Assembly: GCA_036501535.1 (NCBI GenBank)
Contig: DASYAE010000140.1
Coordinates: 24,150-88,149 of the forward strand
Length of the DNA: 64,000 nucleotides
Direction of reading: 5' to 3'
Origin: DASYAE01 sp036501535
GTDB lineage: Bacteria > Actinomycetota > Actinomycetes > Streptomycetales > Catenulisporaceae
A program made the position numbers and the translations under genes. The notes beneath the pieces are model-generated. The model was not told the DNA's origin, did no database searches, and was given only the letters and a program-made list of their open reading frames with translations. Of the stretch, positions 16,915 to 25,348 are shown in pieces; the stretch's first letter is position 1; each line of letters starts with the position of its first letter.

Positions 16915-17017
16915 ACTCGGCGTTCGTTGCACGTTCCGCGTATGCCCGCTTCCAGCGGCACGCGCCCGGACTTCCAGTCGCAGTAATGGAAGAAGCCGGG
17001 GGGCACGGTGCCTGATG

Positions 17018-17045
17018 CCGTAGGCGTCTGGGGGCATGCCTACGG
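17018..17045 (+). promoter_or_regulatory. Hairpin in the rplM leader
   Basis: CCGTAGGC (17018-17025) pairs with GCCTACGG (17038-17045); a G-U and a T-A pair extend the stem inward to 10 bp around an eight-base loop. It lies 39 bases before the rplM start, a position suited to an autoregulatory leader or to termination of upstream transcripts. Confidence 0.45.
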
Positions 17046-17084
17046 AACCCGGTCCCCTATCCGTTTCCGAGCGAAGGCAGTCCC

Positions 17085-17528
17085 GTGCCCACGTACAGCC
17101 CCAAGCCCGGCGAGGTCGAGCAGAAGTGGTACGTCATCGACGCCGCTGACGTCGTCCTCGGCCGGCTCGCCAGCCAGACGGCCATCCTCCTGCGGGGCAA
17201 GCACAAGCCGCAGTTCGCGCCGCACGTCGACACCGGCGACTTCGTCATCATCGTCAACGCCGACAAGGTTTACCTCTCCGGCAAGAAGCGCGAGGACAAG
17301 CTGGCCTACCGGCACTCCGGCTACCCCGGCGGCCTGCGCTCGGTGAAGTACGGCGACCTGATCGACAAGGACTCGCGCAAGGCCGTCGAGAAGGCGGTGC
17401 GCGGCATGCTGCCGAAGAACACCCTCGGCCGCCAGATGCTGAGGAAGCTCAAGGTCTACGGCGGCCCCGAGCACCCGCACGCAGCCCAGCAGCCGGTGCC
17501 GTTCCAGCTGACCCAGACCGCGCAGTAG
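17085..17528 (+). CDS. rplM: 50S ribosomal protein L13
   Basis: 147 aa from GTG 17085. Conserved WYVIDAADVVLGRLAS, LRGKHKPQFAPHVDTGDFVIIVNA and the KMLPKNTLGR-type motif (here GMLPKNTLGRQMLRKLKVY). Early-assembly large-subunit protein. Cotranscribed with rpsI, 49 bases downstream. Confidence 0.97.
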   Translation: MPTYSPKPGEVEQKWYVIDAADVVLGRLASQTAILLRGKHKPQFAPHVDTGDFVIIVNADKVYLSGKKREDKLAYRHSGYPGGLRSVKYGDLIDKDSRKAVEKAVRGMLPKNTLGRQMLRKLKVYGGPEHPHAAQQPVPFQLTQTAQ

Positions 17529-17577
17529 CACACTGCCGCCAACGACGATCATCGAAGCAGACAAGGAGTTCGCGGCC

Positions 17578-18084
17578 GTGTCAGAGCAGACCGCCGAAGT
17601 CGAGGAAGTCGAATCCCCCGACGAGGAAGTAGTCCCCGAGAGTTACACCACCGAGACCGCCCCGGCCTCCGCGCCGGCCCGCCGCGTCTCGGTCACCGTC
17701 CCGGCCGGCGGTACCGGCCGGCGCAAGGAGGCGATCGCCCGGGTGCGCATCGTGCCCGGCACCGGCAAGTGGCGGATCAACGGCCACTCGCTGGACGAGT
17801 ACTTCCCGAACAAGGTGCACCAGCAGGCGGTCAACGAGCCGTTCCGGGTGCTCGAGCTGGACGGGCGCTACGACGTGATCGCCCGCATCGACGGCGGCGG
17901 CGTGTCCGGCCAGGCCGGCGCGCTGCGGCTCGGCATCGCCCGGGCGCTGAACGAGGCCGACGTCGAGGCGAACCGCCCGACCCTGAAGAAGGCCGGCTTC
18001 CTGACCCGGGACGCGCGGGTCAAGGAGCGCAAGAAGGCCGGACTGAAGAAGGCGCGCAAGGCTCCGCAGTACAGCAAGCGGTAG
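17578..18084 (+). CDS. rpsI: 30S ribosomal protein S9
   Basis: 168 aa from GTG 17578 with AAGGAG upstream. An acidic N-terminal extension of about 40 residues precedes the S9 core, which starts around GTGRRKEAIARVRIVPGTG and ends in the conserved KKARKAPQYSKR tail whose terminal arginine touches P-site tRNA. Such N-terminal extensions are usual in actinobacterial S9. Confidence 0.97.
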   Translation: MSEQTAEVEEVESPDEEVVPESYTTETAPASAPARRVSVTVPAGGTGRRKEAIARVRIVPGTGKWRINGHSLDEYFPNKVHQQAVNEPFRVLELDGRYDVIARIDGGGVSGQAGALRLGIARALNEADVEANRPTLKKAGFLTRDARVKERKKAGLKKARKAPQYSKR

Positions 18085-18210
18085 TCGGATCCGAAGCGGC
18101 GGTTCGCAAACCGGTCCCGGTCACCTTTTCGGGCGCTTAAACCGCAACCGCCGCGGTGGCGGACGACGTCGGGTAGACGGCCGCCGCAACCGGCACCACG
18201 GACCCGCAGC

Positions 18211-18244
18211 GACCCCACCGTACGCCCTCGCATACGGTGGGGTC
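18211..18244 (+). terminator. Terminator hairpin after rpsI
   Basis: GACCCCACCGTA (18211-18222) and TACGGTGGGGTC (18233-18244) pair perfectly around a 10-base loop. It separates the rplM-rpsI unit from glmM. Confidence 0.7.
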
Positions 18245-18312
18245 CGCTGCTTTAGTGAGTGTCCTGAATGCTGTACGAAACGATCGAACGATAGATCTGG
18301 GGAGCCCACGCA

Positions 18313-19659
18313 ATGACCCGTCTCTTCGGCACCGACGGTGTGCGCGGCCTCGCGAACCGCGATCTGACCGCCGAGCTCGCGCTCGACCTGTCGATCGCCG
18401 CGGCGCACGTGCTGGCGGAACGGGGGACGTTCGCCGGACACCGGCCGAAGGCCGTGGTCGGCCGCGACCCGCGGGCCTCGGGGGAGTTCCTGGAGGCCGC
18501 GGTGTGCGCGGGCCTCGCCTCGGCGGGCGTGGACGTGCTGCGGGTGGGCGTGCTGCCGACTCCGGCGGTGGCCTACCTGACCGACACGCTCGAGGCGGAC
18601 CTCGGCGTGATGCTTTCAGCCAGCCACAACCCGGCGCCGGACAACGGGATCAAGTTCTTCGCCCGCGGCGGGCTGAAGCTGGCCGACGAGGTCGAGGACG
18701 CGATCGAGGCGCGGATGGGCGAGCAGTGGGAGCGCCCGGTCGGCCGCGCCGTCGGCCGGATCGCCGAGCTGCCCGACGCCGGCGAGCGGTACGTCGACTT
18801 CCTCGTCGCGACCGTGCCGAACCGGCTCGACGGGCTCAAGATCGTGACCGACGAGGCGCACGGCGCGGCGTACCGGGTCTCGCCCGAGGCGCTGCGCCGG
18901 CTCGGCGCCGAGGTGGTCACCATCGGGGTCGAGCCGGACGGCCTGAACATCAACGACGGCTGCGGCTCCACGCACCTCGACGCGCTGCGCGCCGCGGTGG
19001 TCGAGCACGGAGCCGATGCGGGCATCGCGCACGACGGCGACGCGGACCGCTGCCTGGCGGTGGACGCGCACGGCGAGGTCGTGGACGGCGACCAGATCAT
19101 CGCGATCCTGGCGCTGGCGCTGCGCGAGCGGCAGCGGCTGGCCGGGGACGCGGTGGTGGTCACCGTGATGGCGAACCTCGGCTTCAAGCTGGCGATGGAG
19201 CGCGAGGGGCTGACCGTGGTGGAGACCGCGGTCGGCGACCGCTACGTGCTCGAGGCGATGCGCAGCGGCGGCTTCGCGCTCGGCGGCGAGCAGTCCGGGC
19301 ACGTGCTGCTGCTGGACCACGCAACCACCGGGGACGGCGTGCTGACGGGTCTTCACCTGCTGGCCCGGGTGGCCGAGCTGGGCAAGCCGCTCGGCGAGCT
19401 GGCCGCGGTGATGCGCAAGCTGCCGCAGGTCATGCTGAACGTGAACGGCGTGGACAAGTCCCGGGTGGGCTCGTCGAGCGAGATCGAGCAGGCGGTCGGC
19501 GAGGCCCGCGCGGAGCTCGGCCGCTCCGGCCGGGTGGTGCTGCGCCCCTCCGGCACCGAGCCGCTGGTGCGCGTGATGGTCGAGGCCGAGTCGCACGACC
19601 TGGCCGACCGGCTGGCGCATCGCCTCGCCGACGTGGTGCGCCTATCGCTGGCGATGTAG
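18313..19659 (+). CDS. glmM: Phosphoglucosamine mutase
   Basis: 448 aa. Converts glucosamine-6-phosphate to glucosamine-1-phosphate for UDP-GlcNAc and peptidoglycan. All four loops are visible: catalytic phosphoserine in SASHNP (about residue 103), metal-binding DGDADR, sugar-binding GEQSGH, and phosphate-binding RPSGTEPLVRVM. ATG 18313 follows GGGGAG. The rplM-rpsI-glmM order is conserved in actinobacteria. Confidence 0.96.
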   Translation: MTRLFGTDGVRGLANRDLTAELALDLSIAAAHVLAERGTFAGHRPKAVVGRDPRASGEFLEAAVCAGLASAGVDVLRVGVLPTPAVAYLTDTLEADLGVMLSASHNPAPDNGIKFFARGGLKLADEVEDAIEARMGEQWERPVGRAVGRIAELPDAGERYVDFLVATVPNRLDGLKIVTDEAHGAAYRVSPEALRRLGAEVVTIGVEPDGLNINDGCGSTHLDALRAAVVEHGADAGIAHDGDADRCLAVDAHGEVVDGDQIIAILALALRERQRLAGDAVVVTVMANLGFKLAMEREGLTVVETAVGDRYVLEAMRSGGFALGGEQSGHVLLLDHATTGDGVLTGLHLLARVAELGKPLGELAAVMRKLPQVMLNVNGVDKSRVGSSSEIEQAVGEARAELGRSGRVVLRPSGTEPLVRVMVEAESHDLADRLAHRLADVVRLSLAM

Positions 19660-19684
19660 CGCCGATCGGCACGAGCCTGGCACC

Positions 19685-20293
19685 ATGCCGGCCATGCCGT
19701 TGGACGATCTGTCGTTGGACGATCTGCCGGACTGGTTGCCGGCGTGGTGTTCGGACCGCCTCGGCGGCGAATCGGCCGAGGTGCTGTTCCGGCTGCAGCA
19801 GGTCTCGATGGTGTTCGGGCTGCGGCTGGCGGACGGCACGGATGTCGTGGTCAAGGCGCGCCCCGATGACGGCCGGGCCGCTTCGTGCGTCGCGGCGCAG
19901 GCCCGATTGGCCGAACGCGGGTTCCCCTGTGCCCGGCCGCTGACGCCCGTGGTCGGCGTCGGTGCGCTGGCCGTGCACGCCGAGGAGTTCCGGCCCGGCG
20001 GCGAGGTGCTTGTCGGCGACTCGCCGGACGTGGCCGTGCGTTACGCGAAGCTGTTCGCCCGGCTGATGGCCGAACTGGCCGAGGTCGCCGTCGCGCCGCC
20101 GCTGCCCAATCCGCACTGGGTGCGGTGGGACCACACGGACTTCGGGCCGTGGCCGGCGATCGACTTCCTCGACGGGCGCGACCAGATCGCCGTGCCCGCG
20201 CACGCGCTGGACACGGCCGTGCGGGTCCGCAGGCGGATCCTGGCGGCGGGCCTGCCGTGCGTGCAGGACAGGCTGGTCGGATTAAATAGTTAG
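19685..20293 (+). pseudogene. Aminoglycoside phosphotransferase-like protein, 3' truncated
   Basis: 202 aa. The N-terminal lobe of an APH-type kinase fold is recognisable: the VVVKARPDD strand with the ATP-contacting lysine, the AQARLAERGFPCARPL helix and the LDTAVRVRRRILAAGLPC helix. The frame stops about where the family's catalytic HxDxxxxN loop (GHADFE-type) should begin, so the C-terminal lobe with the catalytic aspartate and metal ligands is missing. Full members are around 290-300 aa. A remnant cut off when the adjoining marR-ABC block was joined is the simplest reading. A stand-alone function cannot be excluded. Confidence 0.65.
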
Positions 20294-20316
20294 CGGCCAA
20301 ACTGTTTGGCTGCTAA
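20290..20316. promoter_or_regulatory. MarR-type palindromic operator
   Basis: TTAGCGGCCAAA (20290-20301) and TTTGGCTGCTAA (20305-20316) are inverted copies with one mismatch around CTG. It lies nine bases before the marR GTG. TAAGGT (20314-20319) inside it fits a -10 whose transcript would begin at the GTG, so the message may be leaderless and autorepressed. Confidence 0.75.
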
Positions 20317-20325
20317 GGTTATCTC

Positions 20326-21159
20326 GTGAGTGAGACTCAGCAGCCCGGTCGGCAGCCGGACCAGCAGCCCAGCGAGCTGCGGGACCGGCTCGAGACGTCG
20401 CCGACGCTGCGGCTGGTCTCGGTGGCCGGCCACCTGATAGCCCAGCGCTTCGCGCGGATCTTCGGCGAGCAGGACGGCCTGAGCCCGAGCGGGGCCGCGG
20501 TGCTGAACGTGATGGGCTGGGCCGGGCGCGGGCGGGAGAAGGAGATATCGTCCGGCCGGGTCGCCCACGCCGAGCTGGCCCGCCGCTGCATGATCACCCC
20601 CGCCACGCTCACCGGCGTCGTCAGCACCCTGGTGAAGGCCGGGTACCTGCGCCGGGAGCGGGACGCCGGGGACCGCCGGGTGGTCTGGCTGACGCTCACC
20701 GAGTCCGGGACCGAGCGGGTGGGGCAGCTGCGGGACCAGATCCGGGAGATCGCCGCCTCGGTCTCCGCCTCGCTCGAGCCGGAGCACGAGGCGATCATCC
20801 GGGACTTCCTGGTGGAGCTGGTCTGCCGGCTGTCCGCGGCCGACCCCGGCTTCCTGCCGTTCGGGGCCGGGGAGCTGATGTTCGGCCCCAACAAGGTCGG
20901 GAACGGGCGCGGCGGCGGGCACGGGCCCGGAGGAGGACACGGCGATTGCCAGGGCGGGGACGGCAATGGCCACCAAGCAGCACACCACACGGCGCACCAC
21001 ACAGCGCACCACGCGATGCACGTCGCAGCGCTCGACGCCGATTCCGCGCCCGACTCCGACCCGGCCGCCCGGCCCCGCGCACCGGGCCCGCCCGCGGCGC
21101 ACGGCGACCCGTCGGTAAATGTCAGCGCCGCATCAGAACCCGGGGGCAGACTCGGGTGA
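20326..21159 (+). CDS. MarR-family regulator with His/Gly-rich C-terminal extension
   Basis: 277 aa from GTG 20326, no Shine-Dalgarno. The MarR winged-helix domain spans about residues 25-170 (LARRCMITPATLTGVVSTLVKAGYLRRERDAGDRR). MarR proteins are usually about 140-160 aa; here some 95 residues follow with GGGHGPGGGHGD, repeated HHTAH units, and a Pro/Ala-rich end. The His-rich part could bind metal ions. It precedes and probably controls the two ABC exporter genes; a near-perfect inverted repeat sits at its promoter. Confidence 0.85.
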   Translation: MSETQQPGRQPDQQPSELRDRLETSPTLRLVSVAGHLIAQRFARIFGEQDGLSPSGAAVLNVMGWAGRGREKEISSGRVAHAELARRCMITPATLTGVVSTLVKAGYLRRERDAGDRRVVWLTLTESGTERVGQLRDQIREIAASVSASLEPEHEAIIRDFLVELVCRLSAADPGFLPFGAGELMFGPNKVGNGRGGGHGPGGGHGDCQGGDGNGHQAAHHTAHHTAHHAMHVAALDADSAPDSDPAARPRAPGPPAAHGDPSVNVSAASEPGGRLG

Positions 21160-21237
21160 CGACCTCGACCACCACCTCGACGCCATGACACCCAGACCTC
21201 GGGCCGCGGGACGGTCCGACCATCGGAGAGAGCCGCT

Positions 21238-22974
21238 GTGCTAGTCAAACTCATACGGGGATTCCTGGCTCCGTACAGAAGACCGGTGGCGTCCATCGTC
21301 GTGCTCCAGCTGATCGCGACGATCGCCGCGCTGTACCTGCCCACTCTGAACGCGGACATCATCGACAACGGCGTGATCGCGGGGGATACCGGCTACATCA
21401 TGCGGGTCGGCGGGATCATGCTCGGCGTCACCGTCGCGCAGATCGTCTGCTCGATAAGCGCCGTGTTCTTCGCCGCGCGCACCTCCATGGCGCTGGGCCG
21501 GGACATCAGGGCCCGGGTGTTCCACCAGGTGATGGACTACTCGGCCCGCGAGGTCGGCCGGTTCGGCGCGCCCTCGCTGATCACCCGCACCACCAACGAC
21601 GTGCAGCAGATCCAGATGCTGACCCTGCTGGGCTTCACCATGATGGTCACGGCGCCGATCATGTGCGTCGGCGGGGTCATCATGGCGCTGAACCAGAACG
21701 TCACCCTCTCCTCGCTGCTGCTGTTCGTGGTGCCCGCGCTGGCCGTATCGATGACGCTGATCATCCGCAGGATGGTGCCGCTGTTCCGGTCCATGCAGAA
21801 GCGGATCGACGGCATCAACCGGATCCTGCGCGAGCAGATCACCGGCATCCGCGTGGTGCGCGCCTTCGTGCGGGACGGCTGGGAGCGCGAGCGGTTCGAC
21901 GCGGCCAACTCCGAGCTGCGCGACGTCTCGCTCGGCGCCGGCAAGCTGATGTCGATGATGTTCCCGGCGGTCATGCTGGTGGTGAACGTCTCGAGCGTGG
22001 CGGTCATGTGGTTCGGCGGCCACCTGATCGCGGACGGCCGGATGGAGATCGGCTCGCTCACCGCGTTCCTCAACTACCTGATGCAGATCCTGATGTCGGT
22101 CATGATGGCCACCTTCATGTTCATGCAGGTGCCGCGCTCCGCGGTGTCGGCGGACCGGATCGGCGAGCTGCTGGACACCGACCCCAGCGTGGAGCCCACG
22201 GCGAGCCCGGTGCGGATCGGCGGCGGGCGCGGCACGCTGGAGCTGTCCGGCGTCGAGTTCCACTACCCGGGCGCCGAGGTCCCGGTGCTCAAGGGCATCA
22301 GCCTGGCCGCCCGGCCGGGCGAGGTGACCGCGGTGATCGGCGGCACCGGCAGCGGGAAGACCACGCTGGTCAACCTGATCCCGCGGCTGTTCGACGCGAC
22401 CGCGGGCAGCGTGAAGGTCGACGGGGTGGACGTGAAGGACCTCGACCCGGCCGATCTGGCCAGGGCGGTCGGCCTGGTGCCGCAGCGGCCTTACCTGTTC
22501 ACCGGAACGGTGGCCTCGAACCTGCGGTACGGCAATCCGGACGCGACCGACGAGGAACTGTGGAAGGCCCTGGCGACGGCCCAGGCGAAAGACTTCGTCA
22601 GCGCCATGCCGGAGGGCTTGGACGCGCCGATCGCACAGGGCGGCACCAACGTCTCCGGCGGACAGCGCCAGCGCCTGGCCATCGCCCGCGCCCTGGTGCG
22701 CCGGCCGGACATCTATCTGTTCGACGACTCCTTCTCCGCGCTCGACTACGCCACCGACGCCCGGCTGCGCGCCGCGCTGTCCAAGGAGACCGCGCAGGCG
22801 ACGGTCGTCATCGTGGCCCAGCGGGTCAGCACCATCCGTACCGCGGACCGCATCCTCGTGCTCGACGACGGCCGGGTGGTCGGCGCCGGCACACACGCGG
22901 AGCTGATGGACAGTAACGAAACGTATCGGGAGATCGTGCTCTCCCAGCTCACCGAGCAGGAGGCCGCGGCATGA
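21238..22974 (+). CDS. ABC exporter half-transporter A (degenerate-site subunit)
   Basis: 578 aa from GTG 21238. Six membrane helices (about 1-310) and a nucleotide-binding domain (about 325-570): Walker A GGTGSGKTT, signature VSGGQRQRLAIARAL, Walker B IYLFDDSFSALD. The residue after the Walker B aspartate is Asp instead of the catalytic Glu, as in the degenerate site of heterodimeric exporters such as TM287/288 and BmrCD. It pairs with the next gene, which it overlaps by four bases (ATGA). Probable drug or lipid efflux. Confidence 0.92.
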   Translation: MLVKLIRGFLAPYRRPVASIVVLQLIATIAALYLPTLNADIIDNGVIAGDTGYIMRVGGIMLGVTVAQIVCSISAVFFAARTSMALGRDIRARVFHQVMDYSAREVGRFGAPSLITRTTNDVQQIQMLTLLGFTMMVTAPIMCVGGVIMALNQNVTLSSLLLFVVPALAVSMTLIIRRMVPLFRSMQKRIDGINRILREQITGIRVVRAFVRDGWERERFDAANSELRDVSLGAGKLMSMMFPAVMLVVNVSSVAVMWFGGHLIADGRMEIGSLTAFLNYLMQILMSVMMATFMFMQVPRSAVSADRIGELLDTDPSVEPTASPVRIGGGRGTLELSGVEFHYPGAEVPVLKGISLAARPGEVTAVIGGTGSGKTTLVNLIPRLFDATAGSVKVDGVDVKDLDPADLARAVGLVPQRPYLFTGTVASNLRYGNPDATDEELWKALATAQAKDFVSAMPEGLDAPIAQGGTNVSGGQRQRLAIARALVRRPDIYLFDDSFSALDYATDARLRAALSKETAQATVVIVAQRVSTIRTADRILVLDDGRVVGAGTHAELMDSNETYREIVLSQLTEQEAAA

Positions 22975-25136
22975 GCAGCCCCGAGGACGGCGCTGGCCGC
23001 GTGAACGGGCAGAATCCGAACGGTGCCGGTGCGAACGGTGATGGAGCGAACGGAGGCGCACCGAACGGTGCCGTGCCGAACGGCGTGCACCTGAACGGTT
23101 CCGGGGCCAAAGCGGCGGGCGCCAACGGCAGCGCCAACCCCGCGGCACCGAGTATCGGCGGTCCGCGGGTCGAGCGCACCGTGCCGAAGCGCGGCGTCGG
23201 CCCCGCACCCGGCACGATGCGCGGCCCCATGGCGCACATGGGCGGCCGCTCCACCGAGAAGGCGCTGGACTTCCGCGGATCGAGCAAGCGGCTGCTCGGC
23301 ACCATGCGGCCGGAGCGCTTTCTGATCGTGGTCGGCCTGGTGATCGCGGCCTGCGGCGTCGCGCTCAACGTGCTCGGCCCGAAGCTGCTGGGCAACGTGA
23401 CCAACGAGATCTTCTCCGGCGTCATCGGTCAGCGCTTCCCGGCCGGCATCAGCAAGGCCGAGGCCATCGCCAGTGTGGACAAGAGCGGCAACAGCTCGAT
23501 CGCCAAGCTGATCAACTCGGTCCCCTTCACCCCCGGCGTCGGCATCGACTTCGACCGCATCGGCAGCCTGCTCGGACTGATCATGCTGCTGTACCTATGC
23601 GGCAGCATCCTGATGTACCTGCAGGGCCGGCTGACCACGGTGGTGGTGCAGCGCGCGATCTACCGGCTGCGGGTCAACGTGGAGGAGAAGCTCGGCCGGC
23701 TGCCGCTGCGCTACTTCGACCAGCAGCCGCGCGGCGAGGTGCTCAGCCGGGTCACCAACGACATAGACAACATCCAGCAGAGCCTGCAGCAGACCCTCAG
23801 CCAGGTGGCCATCTCGCTGCTGACCATCGTCGGCGTGCTGGGCATGATGTTCTGGATCTCCTGGCTGCTGGCCCTGATCGCGGTGGTCACCGTGCCGCTC
23901 TCGGTCCTGGTCGCGGCGCAGCTCGGCAAGCGCGCCCAGCCGCAGTTCATCAACCAGTGGAAGACCACCGGGATCCTCAACGGCCACATCGAGGAGATGT
24001 ACTCCGGCCACTCCCTGGTCAAGGTGTTCGGCCGGCGCGAGGAGGCGGAGGAGACCTTCCGCGAGCACAACGAGCAGCTGTACCAGTCCGCGTTCAAGGC
24101 CCAGTTCATGTCCGGCATGATCCAGCCGGCCATGATGTTCCTCGGCTCGCTGAACTACGTGCTGGTCGCGGTGATCGGCGGGCTGCGGGTCGCCTCGGGC
24201 GCGCTGTCCATCGGCGACGTGCAGGCCTTCATCCAGTACTCGCGGCAGTTCACCCAGCCGATCAACCAGGTGGCCAGCATGGCGAACCTGCTGCAGTCCG
24301 GGGTCGCCTCGGCCGAGCGGGTGTTCGCGCTGCTCGACGCCGAGGAGCAGAGCGCGGAGCCGGAGCCGGCCGCGCTGCCGGAGCCGGTGAGCGGCCGGGT
24401 CGAGTTCGACGGCGTCTCGTTCCGGTACGAGCCGGACGAGCCGCTGATCGAGGACCTCTCGCTGTCCGTCGAGCCGGGCCACACCGTGGCCATCGTCGGG
24501 CCGACCGGCGCCGGCAAGACCACCCTGGTCAACCTGCTGATGCGGTTCTACGAGGTGACCGGCGGCCGGATCACGCTGGACGGGGTCGACGTGGCCCGGA
24601 TGCCGCGCGAGCAGCTGCGCTCGAAGACCGGGATGGTGCTGCAGGACGCCTGGCTGTTCGGCGGCACGATCGAGGAGAACATCGCCTACGGCTCGGTCGG
24701 GGTGTCGAAGGAGCGGATCATCGAGGCGGCGCGGGCCACCTACGTGGACCGCTTCGTGCGCACCCTGCCGGACGGCTACGACACGGTGCTCGACGACGAG
24801 GGCTCCAACGTCAGCGCCGGCGAGCGCCAGCTGATCACCATCGCCAGGGCCTTCCTCGCGGAGCCGGCGATCCTGATCCTGGACGAGGCGACCAGCTCGG
24901 TGGACACCCGCACCGAGGTGCTGATCCAGCGCGCGATGAACAAGCTGCGGTCCGGCCGGACCAGCTTCGTGATCGCGCACCGGCTCTCCACCATCCGGGA
25001 CGCGGACACGATCCTGGTGATGGAGCACGGTCAGATCGTCGAGAGCGGCACGCACGACGAGCTGCTGGCCGTCGACGGGGCCTACGCCCGGCTCTACTCG
25101 GCCCAGTTCGCCCAGGCGACCGCCGAGATGGACTGA
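22971..25136 (+). CDS. ABC exporter half-transporter B (catalytic subunit)
   Basis: 721 aa. The first about 100 residues are unusual for the family: Asn-Gly-rich low complexity with many NG dipeptides, then a Pro/Arg-rich stretch. Transmembrane domain about 110-430; NBD about 465-715 with Walker A GPTGAGKTT, signature VSAGERQLITIARAF and canonical Walker B ILILDEATSSVD with the catalytic Glu. Complementary to subunit A (Asp there), giving one active and one degenerate ATP site in the heterodimer. Followed by a strong terminator, so marR-A-B form a closed operon. Confidence 0.92.
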   Translation: MSSPEDGAGRVNGQNPNGAGANGDGANGGAPNGAVPNGVHLNGSGAKAAGANGSANPAAPSIGGPRVERTVPKRGVGPAPGTMRGPMAHMGGRSTEKALDFRGSSKRLLGTMRPERFLIVVGLVIAACGVALNVLGPKLLGNVTNEIFSGVIGQRFPAGISKAEAIASVDKSGNSSIAKLINSVPFTPGVGIDFDRIGSLLGLIMLLYLCGSILMYLQGRLTTVVVQRAIYRLRVNVEEKLGRLPLRYFDQQPRGEVLSRVTNDIDNIQQSLQQTLSQVAISLLTIVGVLGMMFWISWLLALIAVVTVPLSVLVAAQLGKRAQPQFINQWKTTGILNGHIEEMYSGHSLVKVFGRREEAEETFREHNEQLYQSAFKAQFMSGMIQPAMMFLGSLNYVLVAVIGGLRVASGALSIGDVQAFIQYSRQFTQPINQVASMANLLQSGVASAERVFALLDAEEQSAEPEPAALPEPVSGRVEFDGVSFRYEPDEPLIEDLSLSVEPGHTVAIVGPTGAGKTTLVNLLMRFYEVTGGRITLDGVDVARMPREQLRSKTGMVLQDAWLFGGTIEENIAYGSVGVSKERIIEAARATYVDRFVRTLPDGYDTVLDDEGSNVSAGERQLITIARAFLAEPAILILDEATSSVDTRTEVLIQRAMNKLRSGRTSFVIAHRLSTIRDADTILVMEHGQIVESGTHDELLAVDGAYARLYSAQFAQATAEMD

Positions 25137-25161
25137 GGCCGCGTCAGATCCGTCGGCGTCC

Positions 25162-25203
25162 GGCCGCTGCCCCGCATCCGACCCGGGATGCGGGGCAGCG
25201 GCC
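25162..25203 (+). terminator. Terminator of the marR-ABC operon
   Basis: Perfect 18-bp stem (25162-25179 with 25186-25203, arm beginning GGCCGCTGCCCC) and a six-base loop. One of the strongest hairpins in the window; 25 bases after the ABC stop codon. Confidence 0.8.
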
Positions 25204-25291
25204 TTCTGGCGGCGGGTCGGACGGTTTCTGTCGGCCCGCGATCGTAGATTCGAGGCGCGGTCACCCGGATCGAGCGCGACCTGAACGGGTC

Positions 25292-25339
25292 GCCTGAACA
25301 GGCAGCCGCCTGAATAAGCAGCCGCCTGAACAAACACAG
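25292..25339. repeat. Three tandem 16-bp repeats upstream of the DHFR-like gene
   Basis: Units beginning GCCTGAA at 25292, 25308 and 25324, consensus GCCTGAAYARRCAGCC, the last one degenerate at its end and touching the Shine-Dalgarno. A looser copy (ACCTGAACGGGTC) lies just before at 25279. The first unit contains the inverted repeat GCCTG-AA-CAGGC. They look like regulator binding sites or a slippage product. Confidence 0.6.
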
Positions 25340-25348
25340 GAGTTCGCC

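Noticed and set aside
20985..21020. His-repeat DNA (ACCACACGGCGC-like units) as a CRISPR or structural repeat
   Set aside because: The units are short and in frame with the MarR reading frame, so they are explained as coding for a His-rich tail.
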